From an uncultured Alphaproteobacteria bacterium (GTDB lineage: Bacteria; Pseudomonadota; Alphaproteobacteria; RF32; CAG-239), in the NCBI GenBank assembly GCA_944390455.1, contig CALXPU010000009.1, positions 1 through 60,016 of the forward strand: a stretch of 60,016 nucleotides of DNA, in the 5' to 3' direction. The position numbers and the translations under genes are program-made. Below the pieces are notes generated by a model. The model saw only the letters and a list, made by a program, of their open reading frames with translations. It did no database searches and had not been told where the DNA came from. Of the stretch, positions 36,516 to 46,197 are shown piece after piece (the stretch's first letter is position 1; each line of letters starts with the position of its first letter).

Positions 36516-38318
36516 TTAATCATCTCCAATACGTAACGCTTCAATAAACGCAGATTGAGGCACTTCTACTTTACCAAATTGTCGCATTCTTTGTTTACCT
36601 TTTTTCTGCTTATCTAAAAGTTTACGTTTACGAGTAACATCACCGCCATAACATTTAGCTGTCACATCTTTACGCATAGCTGAAATAGTTTCTCGTGCTA
36701 CAACACGACCGCCAATTGCAGCTTGAATCGGAATTTTAAACAAATGTCTCGGAATTAAATCTTTCAATCTCTCACAAATTTGACGCCCTCTAGATTCGGC
36801 TTCGCTTCTATGACATAAAAACGCCAATGCATCAACAGGTTCCTCATTAATTAAAATCTGCACTTTAACCAAATCTGATTGTTCATAACCAACCAATTCA
36901 TAGTCAAAACTAGCATATCCGCTTGTAATGGATTTTAAGCGATCATAGAAATCAAACACAATTTCATTAAGAGGGATTCGATAAACCACCATCGCTCTGG
37001 AACCAACATAAGTTAACTCTTGCTGCAAACCACGACGCTCCGTACAAAGCTTCAAAACTGCTCCTAAATAAATATCAGGCACAAGAATTGTCGCTCTAAC
37101 CATTGGCTCTTCAATAGAAGCCACTGTCGACAAATCCGGCATATCAGCAGGATTGTGCAACATAATAGTTTCCCCCTTGGTCAAATTAATTTTATAGGCC
37201 ACAGATGGAGCTGTTGTAATAATATCCAAATCAAATTCACGACCAATTCGCTCTTGAATAATCTCCATATGCAACAGCCCTAAGAACCCACATCTAAAAC
37301 CGAGTCCCAAAGCCGCTGAATTTTCATTTTGATAATCAATACTGGCATCATTAAGCTTCAATTTTGCCAACGCATCTTTTAAAGCCTCATATTGGCTGCT
37401 ATCAACCGGAAAGATAGAACAGAACACCACCGGTATAGAAGGTTTAAATCCAGGCAGAGCCTGCTCACAAGGTCTCTTATTATCTGTAATCGTATCACCG
37501 ACACTACAGTCGCCAACACTTTTGATACTTGCTGTAATATACCCAACTTCTCCGGCAGACAATTCATCAGCTTCTTGCATTTTTGGTGTAAAAACACCCA
37601 ATCTATCAACAGTATAAGTCGCATTATTGCTCATCATACGGATGACTTGTTTTTTACGAAGCACACCATCTTTAATACGTACTAAAATAACAACGCCCAA
37701 ATAAGAATCATACCAACTATCAATCAAAAGCGCCTTAAGCGGAGCTTCAACATCTCCCTGAGGTGCCGGCAAATGATGTACAATAGCTTCTAAAAGATTA
37801 TCAATACCAAACCCTGTTTTTCCGGAAGTTTCAACCGCATCACTCGCGTCAATCCCTATAACATCTTCAATTTGAGTTTTAACTTTTTCAACATCTGCAG
37901 AAGGCAAATCAACTTTATTAAGAGCCGGTACAATTTCATGATTATTATCGATTGCCAAATAAACATTAGCCAATGTTTGCGCCTCAACACCTTGTGTCGC
38001 ATCAACCACCAACACAGAACCTTCACAAGCAGCTAACGAGCGAGAAACCTCATAAGAAAAGTCAACGTGTCCCGGAGTATCAATCAGATTAAGCATATAT
38101 TCTTGCCCATCTTTCGCTACATATTTCAAACGAACTGTCTGCGCTTTAATAGTAATTCCACGTTCACGTTCAATATCCATGGAGTCTAAAACCTGCTCGG
38201 TCATTTCACGATGTTCCAAACCACCGCAACGTTCAATAATTCTATCTGCTATTGTAGATTTACCATGGTCAATATGAGCAATAATTGCAAAATTTCTGAT
38301 CTTCGTCAAATCCTGCAT
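36516..38318 (-). CDS. lepA: Elongation factor 4 (LepA)
   Basis: Ribosome-bound GTPase that acts in initiation and back-translocation. The G domain has AHIDHGKST (G1), the RGITIK switch, DTPGHVDF (G3) and NKVDLP (G4). The LepA-specific C-terminal domain ends [29 protein letters not shown]. The length of 600 is standard. It is transcribed alone on the minus strand. Confidence 0.97.
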   Translation of the reverse strand: MQDLTKIRNFAIIAHIDHGKSTIADRIIERCGGLEHREMTEQVLDSMDIERERGITIKAQTVRLKYVAKDGQEYMLNLIDTPGHVDFSYEVSRSLAACEGSVLVVDATQGVEAQTLANVYLAIDNNHEIVPALNKVDLPSADVEKVKTQIEDVIGIDASDAVETSGKTGFGIDNLLEAIVHHLPAPQGDVEAPLKALLIDSWYDSYLGVVILVRIKDGVLRKKQVIRMMSNNATYTVDRLGVFTPKMQEADELSAGEVGYITASIKSVGDCSVGDTITDNKRPCEQALPGFKPSIPVVFCSIFPVDSSQYEALKDALAKLKLNDASIDYQNENSAALGLGFRCGFLGLLHMEIIQERIGREFDLDIITTAPSVAYKINLTKGETIMLHNPADMPDLSTVASIEEPMVRATILVPDIYLGAVLKLCTERRGLQQELTYVGSRAMVVYRIPLNEIVFDFYDRLKSITSGYASFDYELVGYEQSDLVKVQILINEEPVDALAFLCHRSEAESRGRQICERLKDLIPRHLFKIPIQAAIGGRVVARETISAMRKDVTAKCYGGDVTRKRKLLDKQKKGKQRMRQFGKVEVPQSAFIEALRIGDD

Positions 38319-38478
38319 AGAGTTATCCTTAAAAAAACAATTTTATAAACTTATATCTGTCATAAAGTAAATTTTATCGGAACGCAACAGATTTTAAACA
38401 CTTTACTGTTGCAAGTCAGACAAAACTGTGCTTAAATAAGAAACAATAAAATTATTCTGAAATAATATGGAGGTTGCA

Positions 38479-38916
38479 ATGATTAAATTTATAGACATTG
38501 AATTCGGTTCCAGTCGCTATCAGGAACTGCTAGATTTACGTTATCGCATTTTATTGCAACCATTAGGATTAAAATTCCTCGATTCTTTCAGAGAAGAAGA
38601 AGCAAGTTTCCTACACATTGGCTGTATAGATTCCGTTAGTGACAAACTAATTGGCGGTTTAATAATGGTACCGCTTGATAATGAAGAAATAAGAGTAATG
38701 CAAGTTGCCGTAGACGTAGTTCATCAAGGCGAAGGTATAGGTAAAAAGTTAATTGAATATGCCGAAAAGACCGCAAAAGAAATCGGATACAGCACAATGG
38801 TTATGCATGCAATGCTTTCCGTTGTAGGTTTTTATGAAAAATTAGGCTTTAAACAAGACGGTGACTTATTTGAAGAAAAAGGCATCAACTTTATACGCAT
38901 GGTAAAAAAGCTTTAA
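38479..38916 (+). CDS. GNAT family N-acetyltransferase
   Basis: Single GNAT domain of about 145 residues. The acetyl-CoA loop is HQGEGIGKKL (motif A, Q/R-x-x-G-x-G/A type), followed by the helix and by VGFYEKLGFKQDG, a common GNAT ending. Substrate unknown. The ATG at 38479 is chosen because GGAGG lies five bases upstream; a preceding in-frame ATG at 38467 overlaps that site. Monocistronic, with a strong terminator. Confidence 0.82.
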   Translation: MIKFIDIEFGSSRYQELLDLRYRILLQPLGLKFLDSFREEEASFLHIGCIDSVSDKLIGGLIMVPLDNEEIRVMQVAVDVVHQGEGIGKKLIEYAEKTAKEIGYSTMVMHAMLSVVGFYEKLGFKQDGDLFEEKGINFIRMVKKL

Positions 38917-38936
38917 TAACGAATTCCCATTAATAT

Positions 38937-38965
38937 AAAAAAAGCCGCAAATAGCGGCTTTTTTT
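38937..38965. terminator. Bidirectional terminator
   Basis: AGCCGC pairs with GCGGCT around AAATA, extended by complementary A and T runs of about six bases; it serves the GNAT gene and the convergent transporter gene. Confidence 0.9.
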
Positions 38966-38966
38966 A

Positions 38967-40040
38967 CTACTCAAGATAAAGCGAACTCATTTTATAACGT
39001 TTTACTAGATGACGCAATAAAACACCGATAATTGCGGCCACCGGAACAGCCAGCATCAATCCAAGAAAGCCCAACAATACACCACCGGCTAATAATGCAA
39101 ACATCACCCATACCGGATGTAACCCCACATTTTCCCCTACCAATTTAGGTGTTAAGAAGTTACCTTCTAAGAATTGTCCACTTAAGAACACAGCAACCAC
39201 ATACATCACATGTGTAATATCATTAAATTGCGCAAATGCTAAAATGATAGCTAACACAAAACCAGTAATAGAGCCAACATATGGAATAAAGGAAATAACT
39301 CCGGCAATAAAACCGACGAGTAAGCCTAATTCCAATCCCACCAATTTTAAACCTATAGAATAATATAAGCCCAAAATAACGCATACACTAAGCTGACCGC
39401 GAATAAAACCTGCTATAATTGTGTTAATTTCTTGCATACTTTGCATAATACCTTTTTTGGATTTCTTAGGCAAAAGTCCTTCAAATTTTTTAACAAAAGT
39501 ATCCCAATCTCTCAGCATATAGAAGGCAACGATAGGTGTAATTAATATAAGTGAAATCAGATTAATAAAAGCAAATCCATTAGCAATTAATCCCTGAAAC
39601 AGCTTACTTGCCAATTTCACACCATTACCGATATTCCCCTTAATCATATCTTCTAAATTACCTGCAAACAAATCAGGAAAGCGCTCTGCAAGATGTTTTA
39701 ACGTCGGACGAATTTTATCCAACAACAAAGCCAAATATTTTGGCGTTGCTTGAATGAGCAATGTCAGTTGGCTTTCAACCATTCCCAAAAATAAGAAAAT
39801 AGCCGGTATGACCAACAAAATCATCAAAATACAAACAATCACCGTCGCCCACGTTCTAGACATTTTACATTTCTGCAATTTAATTGTCAGAGGATTTAAC
39901 AAGTACGCCAATAAAATACCTGCGACAAATGGCATTAAAACAGAACGTAACATATAAAGAAAGAAGAAGAACACAAAAAAGATAACAAACCACATATACG
40001 GGTTAACATAAAAACGACTTTGTACCTTAGTTGATGGCAT
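38967..40040 (-). CDS. AI-2E family transporter (PerM-like)
   Basis: Membrane protein with about eight predicted helices; the family is involved in export of small molecules or ion exchange. The family pattern of N-terminal helices (residues 10-75), a soluble middle segment and a C-terminal GYSI-type/PYVGSITGFVLA stretch is present. The ATG at 40040 is preferred over 40055 because AAGGAGG lies six bases upstream, inside the end of the DUF2066 gene. The DUF2066-PerM pair is commonly found next to hdaA in alphaproteobacteria; here hdaA is 33 kb away. Confidence 0.85.
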   Translation of the reverse strand: MPSTKVQSRFYVNPYMWFVIFFVFFFFLYMLRSVLMPFVAGILLAYLLNPLTIKLQKCKMSRTWATVIVCILMILLVIPAIFLFLGMVESQLTLLIQATPKYLALLLDKIRPTLKHLAERFPDLFAGNLEDMIKGNIGNGVKLASKLFQGLIANGFAFINLISLILITPIVAFYMLRDWDTFVKKFEGLLPKKSKKGIMQSMQEINTIIAGFIRGQLSVCVILGLYYSIGLKLVGLELGLLVGFIAGVISFIPYVGSITGFVLAIILAFAQFNDITHVMYVVAVFLSGQFLEGNFLTPKLVGENVGLHPVWVMFALLAGGVLLGFLGLMLAVPVAAIIGVLLRHLVKRYKMSSLYLE

Positions 40041-41058
40041 AATAACCTCCTTCATTTCTCATCTTATAGCCACTCAAAGCCAAATTTGCCTGTAATTTCT
40101 CCCAAACTCCATTATAAATAAAGCTAAAGTGCACCTTGCCATTTGCCATAGAAATCACCTTAACATCTTTAACTTGTGCATTTGCCTCCAAAAAGCGTTT
40201 CAAAGACAACCATTCACTAAGTTTAGTATAAGAATACACTGCTTCTATCTTTTGATTAACAAATTCTGCATTATCATCTAAATTTTCAAGTTTAGCAGCT
40301 TTTTTTACATCTTTAAAAAACGGCAAAACAGCTTCAATCATATCTTGAGGTGTTGCATCCCCAATAACCACTTCATTCACTTCACGCGTTGGAAATGATT
40401 TAACATAAACTTTGCCATCTTTAAGCGAATATTTTAAGACATAAACCTCTTCCACATTATTAAATCCGGACAAATCAGCAAATTCAGCTTCTGTCATATC
40501 ATAAATACGATTAGCCTCAACCGCTGTAATATTTCCCAAATTTTTATCTATGTCATGAAGAATAAGGTTTCCTTTGCGAATATCTTTTCTATCAATAAAA
40601 GCCTGACGCCAAAAATTAGCATCACTCCATAAATCAAGTGCCCCATCATTTTGTTCAAGCAACGGAACCACTAAAACAGTTTGCTCCTCACCCACCACCA
40701 TTGGCAAATTATTCTCTGCCATATAAGCCTTTAACACATCTTCATTAATGGTAACACGCAAATCTGCAATATAACGAACATTTGAAGATTTCTCCATTAA
40801 AACCATAACCCCAGAAATAAAATGCTGAATTTGATTATCATTCAATTTAGCTAATTCTTCAACACTTTGAGCAGTACTAACACTAAGCAAAACATCATTT
40901 AGTGCATCTCTTCTAGCCTTAGCCATAGCTTGCTTTTTAGCTTCCACAACATTTTCAGCCGTTATATCAACATTAACATCAGCCTCAAAAAGAGGTTTAG
41001 CCGTTACATTACCTGACAAGATAAAAAATAACGTCATAACAAAGAAAAATCTCAACAC
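40027..41058 (-). CDS. DUF2066 domain-containing secreted protein
   Basis: Signal peptide (about residues 1-20, ending VTAKP) and a first domain matching DUF2066: VNVDITAENVVEAKKQAMAKARRDAL, then a segment on VLxxxxS..V..L. The function of the family is unknown; it is conserved next to PerM-like transporters. The protein has 343 residues and overlaps the transporter start by a few bases, so the two are translationally coupled. Probably periplasmic. Confidence 0.8.
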   Translation of the reverse strand: MLRFFFVMTLFFILSGNVTAKPLFEADVNVDITAENVVEAKKQAMAKARRDALNDVLLSVSTAQSVEELAKLNDNQIQHFISGVMVLMEKSSNVRYIADLRVTINEDVLKAYMAENNLPMVVGEEQTVLVVPLLEQNDGALDLWSDANFWRQAFIDRKDIRKGNLILHDIDKNLGNITAVEANRIYDMTEAEFADLSGFNNVEEVYVLKYSLKDGKVYVKSFPTREVNEVVIGDATPQDMIEAVLPFFKDVKKAAKLENLDDNAEFVNQKIEAVYSYTKLSEWLSLKRFLEANAQVKDVKVISMANGKVHFSFIYNGVWEKLQANLALSGYKMRNEGGYYAIN

Positions 41059-41196
41059 GATAAAATCTCCATAATTAACCTTTACTAGATTTATAACGTA
41101 AAAGCATAAAAATCAAACTTTTTTATTGCCTTTTAAATGGTTATGATATTTACTGAAGAAAACTTTTCAAATACACATCATAAAAGGACAATAGAG

Positions 41197-42201
41197 ATGA
41201 AAATAACCAAATTTCTTGATAGCCTTTTAGAGAGAGCCTCTAAAGAGCTGAAAACGATTGTATTGCCGGAAGGCGAAGATGAGCGCATTTTACAAGCCGC
41301 TCACACTATTGCAGAAAGAAAAGCAGCTAAATTAATTATCTTGGGTAATCCGGAAGAAATCAAAGCCTACTTTGATAAAAATAACTGGAGTATGGACGGA
41401 ATTGAATTATTACAACCGGAAACTTCAGACAAATTAGAAAAATATGCCGACCTTCTTTATGAATTGCGCAAAGCTAAAGGTATGACACCAAATGACGCTA
41501 AAAAGATGGCTTTAAATTACAACTATTTCGGAACATTAATGATTAAAGCCGGCGACGCAGACGGTATGGTATCAGGAGCAAATCACTCTACTGCAGATAC
41601 TGTAAGACCTGCTCTTCAAATCATCAAATCTGCACACAAAGATCGCAGCGTATCTTCCGCTTTAATTTTGGTAGCCAATGACAAACCTTATATTTTCTCA
41701 GACTGCGCTATCATCATCAACCCAAGCGAACAAGAATTAGCAGATATGGCTTTAGCAAGTTCTGAAACCGCTTTGAAATTTGGTTTATCTCCCAAAGTTG
41801 CCATGCTTTCATATTCAACCAGAGGTTCTGGCTCTGGCGGTATGGTAGATAAAGTACGCAATGCCACCAAACTTGCTCAAGACATGTTATTGCTTGACGA
41901 ATATAAGAGTCTCCCAATCATGATTGACGGAGAAATGCAAGCTGACGCCGCATTAGATGCTGTTGTTGCAAAGAAAAAGGCACCAGATTCCAGAGTTGCC
42001 GGACAAGCAAATGTTTTAATTTTCCCATGTCTTGAAGTAGGAAACATCAGCTACAAATTATTGCAACGTTTATGCGGATGCGAAGCATACGGACCGATGT
42101 TGCAAGGTTTAAATGCACCTGTAAACGATTTATCACGTGGTGCATTAGCAGAAGACATCGTTGGAATGATTGCAATTACCGCAATTCAAGCAACCAAATA
42201 A
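41197..42201 (+). CDS. pta: Phosphate acetyltransferase
   Basis: Converts acetyl-CoA and phosphate to acetyl phosphate, the first step of the acetate pathway. The PTA_PTB domain fills 334 residues, with IVLPEGEDERILQAA near the N terminus, DGMVSGANHSTADTVRPALQI, and SYSTRGSGSGGMVDK. It is the short, single-domain form without the N-terminal regulatory domains of enterobacterial Pta. The ATG at 41197 is favoured by AAAGGA upstream and by the usual family start. ackA follows after 24 bases. Confidence 0.95.
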   Translation: MKITKFLDSLLERASKELKTIVLPEGEDERILQAAHTIAERKAAKLIILGNPEEIKAYFDKNNWSMDGIELLQPETSDKLEKYADLLYELRKAKGMTPNDAKKMALNYNYFGTLMIKAGDADGMVSGANHSTADTVRPALQIIKSAHKDRSVSSALILVANDKPYIFSDCAIIINPSEQELADMALASSETALKFGLSPKVAMLSYSTRGSGSGGMVDKVRNATKLAQDMLLLDEYKSLPIMIDGEMQADAALDAVVAKKKAPDSRVAGQANVLIFPCLEVGNISYKLLQRLCGCEAYGPMLQGLNAPVNDLSRGALAEDIVGMIAITAIQATK

Positions 42202-42225
42202 TCTAACCCCAATAAGGAAAATAAA

Positions 42226-43410
42226 ATGAAAAAGATTCTTGTATTAAACTCAGGTTCATCTTCATTAAAATACCAGTTATTTAATGTTGATGGCGACAAA
42301 TATGATGTTATCGCTAAAGGAAAAGCAGACCGTATCGGTATTCATGGTTCTTTCGTAGAAATCAAAATCACCGGTGGTGAAAAAAGAACCAGAGAAGTAG
42401 CTTTGCCAACGCATAACGAAGCCATTGCAGAAGTAACTAAAGAATTGCTAAACGGCGCATTGAAATCAATGGACGAGATCGACGCTGTTGGACACCGTAT
42501 CGTGCAAGGCGGCGACATTTTCAAAAACTCTGTTTTGGTAACAGATACTGTAATTGACCAAATTGAAGAATTATCCGAATTAGCTCCATTACACAACCAT
42601 GCTCACGTATTGGGTATCAGAGCCGTAAAAAAACTTTTGCCAAATGTTCCGCAAACAGTTGTTTTTGATACTGCATTCCACCAAACCATGCCGAAAGAAG
42701 CATTCTTGTATGCTCTTCCGATTGAACAATATACAAAATACAAGATTCGCCGCTATGGTTTCCATGGTACATCACACGCATACGTTTCTCAAAAAGCAGC
42801 TGAATTAATCGGCAAAAAAGGCAAAATCATCACTTGCCATTTAGGAAACGGTGCATCTATCTCTGCAGTTGACAACGGTCTTTGTCAAGATACATCAATG
42901 GGCTTCACTCCTCTTGCTGGTCTCGTTATGGGAACACGTTGCGGTGATATTGACCCATATATTCCATTATACATCTGCAAAACACAAAACAAAACACCAG
43001 ATGAAGTTAATGAAATTTTGAATAAGAAAAGTGGTATGTATGGTCTGTGTGGATACTCCGACAACCGCGATATTGAAACACTTTACGGTGTAGAAGAAGC
43101 CGCAACAGATGCGTTAAATACATACGTTCACAGCATCATCCGTTTCATAGGTGCATACATTGCAGTTTTAGGCGGTGTTGACGCTATCGTATTCACAGCT
43201 GGTATTGGTGAAAATGGTTCTTTAGTAAGAAAATTAGTTGTAGAACGTTTAGCTTACTTAGGCATTACTTTAGATGAAGAAGCTAACAGCAAACGTGGTG
43301 ATATTACAGAAATTTCCACTAAAGACTCAAAAGTTCGCGTATTCGTTATCCCAACCGATGAAGAGTACATGATTGCTAAAGACACAATGCAAATTGTATT
43401 TGGCGCATAA
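42226..43410 (+). CDS. ackA: Acetate kinase
   Basis: Makes ATP and acetate from acetyl phosphate. The ASKHA fold signatures are present: VLNSGSSSLKYQL (5-17), the GFHGTSHAYV segment, CHLGNGASISAV, and MGFTPLAGLVMGTRCGDIDP. VFTAGIGENG near residue 325 is the adenosine motif. The 394-residue length is normal. In an operon with pta, so the pair provides substrate-level ATP synthesis during fermentation. Confidence 0.97.
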   Translation: MKKILVLNSGSSSLKYQLFNVDGDKYDVIAKGKADRIGIHGSFVEIKITGGEKRTREVALPTHNEAIAEVTKELLNGALKSMDEIDAVGHRIVQGGDIFKNSVLVTDTVIDQIEELSELAPLHNHAHVLGIRAVKKLLPNVPQTVVFDTAFHQTMPKEAFLYALPIEQYTKYKIRRYGFHGTSHAYVSQKAAELIGKKGKIITCHLGNGASISAVDNGLCQDTSMGFTPLAGLVMGTRCGDIDPYIPLYICKTQNKTPDEVNEILNKKSGMYGLCGYSDNRDIETLYGVEEAATDALNTYVHSIIRFIGAYIAVLGGVDAIVFTAGIGENGSLVRKLVVERLAYLGITLDEEANSKRGDITEISTKDSKVRVFVIPTDEEYMIAKDTMQIVFGA

Positions 43411-43433
43411 ACAAAATTTATCTATACCCAAAC

Positions 43434-43470
43434 AAAAAGGCTCTCTTCATAAGAAGAAAGCCTTTTTTTA
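43434..43470. terminator. Terminator of pta-ackA
   Basis: AAAAAGGCTCTCTTC pairs with GAAGAAAGCCTTTTT with one C-A mismatch, followed by T residues; the flanking A run allows use from the minus strand too. Confidence 0.82.
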
Positions 43471-43483
43471 TAGCCAAATCACA

Positions 43484-44608
43484 TTAAACACTAAGCAATC
43501 CACGCCATTTAGCCATTTCTGCAATATCGGCATCAAACCCATATCGTTCTTGGTACATCTCAATCAATTGAGAATTAGCAAGTTTCACTAACTCTTTCTG
43601 TGCCGCAGAACAAAGACGATGATAATCCAAATAATATTTAATCATTTCCAAATTACCGGATTGCACAAGCAATACAACATCATCCTCGAACCAATCGTCA
43701 TACTTTTGAATTTGAATTTTCAAAAGTTGCGGATACCCAGCTTTAAGAATAGCTTTCACATATCGAGCGACCTCACCCAAAGCCGAAGGATGATTAAGAG
43801 AAGAAACTTTTTGAATTTTCTCAATCAGTTCAAATCTCCCCAATTCAAGCAATTTTTCCATAAATTTGACATCCACCAACCAATTATCAAAATATTTCAG
43901 AATAACTTCATCAGAACAGCGTTCCGCCAAAACATCTTTACATTCTTCAGAATAAAAGCAATTGTCCTCAATATATTCTTCCAAAAGATTTTGATTACCT
44001 TTCCAAATCAATAGTTCGTCACATTCTAAATAAGGAAAATACGCTCTAACTTCCTCATCTGTTCCAAAATAAACAAGAGCTTCCTCTTCTTCATAGGTTA
44101 AATCTACACCTTCTAACAATGCTTGGCGCGCCACTTCCAGACGAGCCAATTGAAGAGGTGTCGGATTGTTCACTACAGGCTTTGGCATAACCCATTTTGC
44201 ACGGGGAACTTTGGGTGCAATGTGGTCAATTTTAGAATTTACCGACTGACACTCCTTCTCTGTCATTTCCCGAACAATAAACGATTTCTTCACAACCATA
44301 ACAGAAGAACAACCACCAAAGCAAGGTGTTTTCTCGCATGTTCCGTCAGAATAAATATAAATCGGAAAATTCATTTTCTCTTTGAGACATATAACAGCTT
44401 CGCCAAAAGATAAATTTTCATCATCCCAAACAGCCAAACATTCATTTTTTAGGTCAGAAGCTGTAAATTTTCCTTTTACAACCACTATAGCATTCATTTT
44501 ACCTGATACAATAGATTTACCAAACGAGCCATCAGCGTAGAAATAGAAAGGATACCCGATTTTAGTTCCGATATCATTAATTTGTTTTAAAATAGTATTT
44601 TTCATCAC
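43484..44608 (-). CDS. Hypothetical protein with tandem N-terminal repeat and helical-repeat C-terminus
   Basis: Not recognised. Residues 18-52 and 79-115 are two copies of a unit: (G/F)(Y/P)(F/I)Y.Y(A/S)DG(S/T) followed by a (I/V)VVKK.(F/S) stretch. From about residue 180 the protein becomes helical, with repeated leucine and acidic patterns (CSDEVILKYFDNW, SGNLEMIKYYLDYH) like ankyrin- or HEAT-type solenoids. No signal peptide. Such composition suggests protein-protein contact, possibly with a host or partner protein; this is inference. It is a single gene on the minus strand, convergent with ackA. Confidence 0.65.
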   Translation of the reverse strand: MMKNTILKQINDIGTKIGYPFYFYADGSFGKSIVSGKMNAIVVVKGKFTASDLKNECLAVWDDENLSFGEAVICLKEKMNFPIYIYSDGTCEKTPCFGGCSSVMVVKKSFIVREMTEKECQSVNSKIDHIAPKVPRAKWVMPKPVVNNPTPLQLARLEVARQALLEGVDLTYEEEEALVYFGTDEEVRAYFPYLECDELLIWKGNQNLLEEYIEDNCFYSEECKDVLAERCSDEVILKYFDNWLVDVKFMEKLLELGRFELIEKIQKVSSLNHPSALGEVARYVKAILKAGYPQLLKIQIQKYDDWFEDDVVLLVQSGNLEMIKYYLDYHRLCSAAQKELVKLANSQLIEMYQERYGFDADIAEMAKWRGLLSV

Positions 44609-44680
44609 ATAAAAATTTTAAGTTTTACAATAATTTGATTTTACGCAAATACTAGACATTAACTCATTTTCTGTCAACAA

Positions 44681-44706
44681 AAAAGGGGAGCGGCTATGCT
44701 CCCCCT
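44681..44706 (-). terminator. Terminator of the OmpA-like lipoprotein gene
   Basis: GGGGAGC (44685-44691) pairs with GCTCCCC (44698-44704); the minus strand continues into a T run. Confidence 0.87.
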
Positions 44707-44728
44707 GTCTGTAATAATAAAAAATGGC

Positions 44729-45367
44729 TTAACGATTAATCAGCACAATTTCAACACGACGATTCTGTTCTCTTCCTGCGGCCGTAGCATTAGATGCAAT
44801 CGGATTAGAAGAACCATAACCATTAGAAACAATACGATTAGCATCAACACCTTTCAATCTCAAGTAATTAGAGATTGAGTTAGCTCTCATCAAAGAAAGA
44901 GAGTTATTGGTAGCGGCACTGCCTGTACTGTCTGTATAGCCGTTAACTTGAACCATTGTCTTGCTATACTCGTTAATAACTTTAGCAATAGAATTCAAAA
45001 CCGGTTGGAAACCTGGTTTAATATTAGCATCATTTGAATCAAATGTAATATTACCCGGCATAATCAAATAAATTTGTCCGTTAACTTCTTGCACTTGAAC
45101 ACCAGTATTCAACAATTCTTGACGCAATTTACGTGCCTGAACATCCATATAAGCACCTGTACCAGCACCTGCTGCAGCACCAACACCAGCACCGATTAAC
45201 GCACCTTTCTCACCACCGGCTAAAGCACCAATACCCGCACCTGCAAGAGCCCCAATACCAGTTCCCCAAGCAGTATTAGAAACTTTACTCTGTCCTGTAT
45301 ATGGATCTGTTGCGCAAGCAGTTAACATAGAAACAGCTAACATACTGCAAATAAGCGTTTTTTTCAT
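44729..45367 (-). CDS. OmpA-family lipoprotein with glycine zipper
   Basis: Lipoprotein signal peptide with lipobox LTAC (Cys18). A glycine-zipper stretch (about residues 35-80, alternating Gly/Ala) precedes an OmpA-like peptidoglycan-binding domain. NGYTDSTG is the central OmpA motif, with the Asp and a later Arg (NRR) that bind diaminopimelate. The protein would tether the outer membrane to the wall, similar to Pal or YiaD. 212 residues. The start is clear and the terminator is 23 bases past the stop. Confidence 0.9.
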   Translation of the reverse strand: MKKTLICSMLAVSMLTACATDPYTGQSKVSNTAWGTGIGALAGAGIGALAGGEKGALIGAGVGAAAGAGTGAYMDVQARKLRQELLNTGVQVQEVNGQIYLIMPGNITFDSNDANIKPGFQPVLNSIAKVINEYSKTMVQVNGYTDSTGSAATNNSLSLMRANSISNYLRLKGVDANRIVSNGYGSSNPIASNATAAGREQNRRVEIVLINR

Positions 45368-45432
45368 TAAATTAACCCCTCAATAAAATTGCTAACACAT
45401 ATAATTTATAGCTTTCAGAGCTTAAAATACTA

Positions 45433-46095
45433 TTAATGTTTAGCCAACTTTTTCAAAACGTAACGAATAATAAGCAGCAAATAAAGCGCCCCTAAACCCC
45501 AAACTAACCAACTTTTCAATTCTCTGTCGCTAATAGCCCTCGTTATCTCATTCACATTAAGTGCACTACCGGCAACCTTAATTCCATCTGTTGGTTTCTC
45601 GTGCAAAATATTGACCACGTACTGATAATCTGGATTAAGAAAATCAAAATTCAAAATTAAATCGTCTCCATATGGTGTCACTTCCGCTGTAATCGCATTT
45701 GTTGTTTCATCATTATCCAAATTATAATGTTGCATCATTGCTTCTTTAGGTATTTCAATCCGAATAGGATCATGCCCAATATGAGAAACATCCGTACCGG
45801 AAAGTGCCTGTTCCCCCTGATTATAAAGATACACTTTAGTAAGATAAAGATCTTGATATTTTTTCCCTTTAACATCAACCGCATACTCATTGGTATTATT
45901 AGAAGAAATCAATTTTATTGTATTAGTTTGATACCGCAAAATCGGTCTACTGATATAAAATTGATAATATCCGAGAGCAATGGCCGATACTGCTAAAATA
46001 AAAGCCCCTGTCGGACTAGTCCAAAAATTCCAAATACTACTAAATAAACTTCTAAAAAAGCGTTTTTCCTTTTTTTTCTCACGACGTGTAAACAT
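45433..46095 (-). CDS. Hypothetical membrane protein
   Basis: Family not recognised. A basic N terminus (EKKKEKRFF) precedes one membrane helix (about residues 30-50); an extracytoplasmic beta-rich domain of about 140 residues follows; a second helix lies at about 193-212. No catalytic motif is seen. An AGGAGAA ribosome-binding site precedes the ATG. It lies between typA and the OmpA-like lipoprotein on the same strand and may be cotranscribed with the latter. Confidence 0.65.
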   Translation of the reverse strand: MFTRREKKKEKRFFRSLFSSIWNFWTSPTGAFILAVSAIALGYYQFYISRPILRYQTNTIKLISSNNTNEYAVDVKGKKYQDLYLTKVYLYNQGEQALSGTDVSHIGHDPIRIEIPKEAMMQHYNLDNDETTNAITAEVTPYGDDLILNFDFLNPDYQYVVNILHEKPTDGIKVAGSALNVNEITRAISDRELKSWLVWGLGALYLLLIIRYVLKKLAKH

Positions 46096-46150
46096 TTTCT
46101 TCTCCTTAAAACATCGTTGATATATATCTTAAAAATCAGATTTAAAGAGC

Positions 46151-46176
46151 AAAAAGGCTCGCCAAAGCGAGCCTTT
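46151..46176 (-). terminator. Terminator of typA
   Basis: AAAGGCTCGC pairs with GCGAGCCTTT around CAAA, with a T run on the minus strand, about 22 bases past the typA stop. Confidence 0.88.
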
Positions 46177-46197
46177 CACAAACAACATCAAGAAAAT

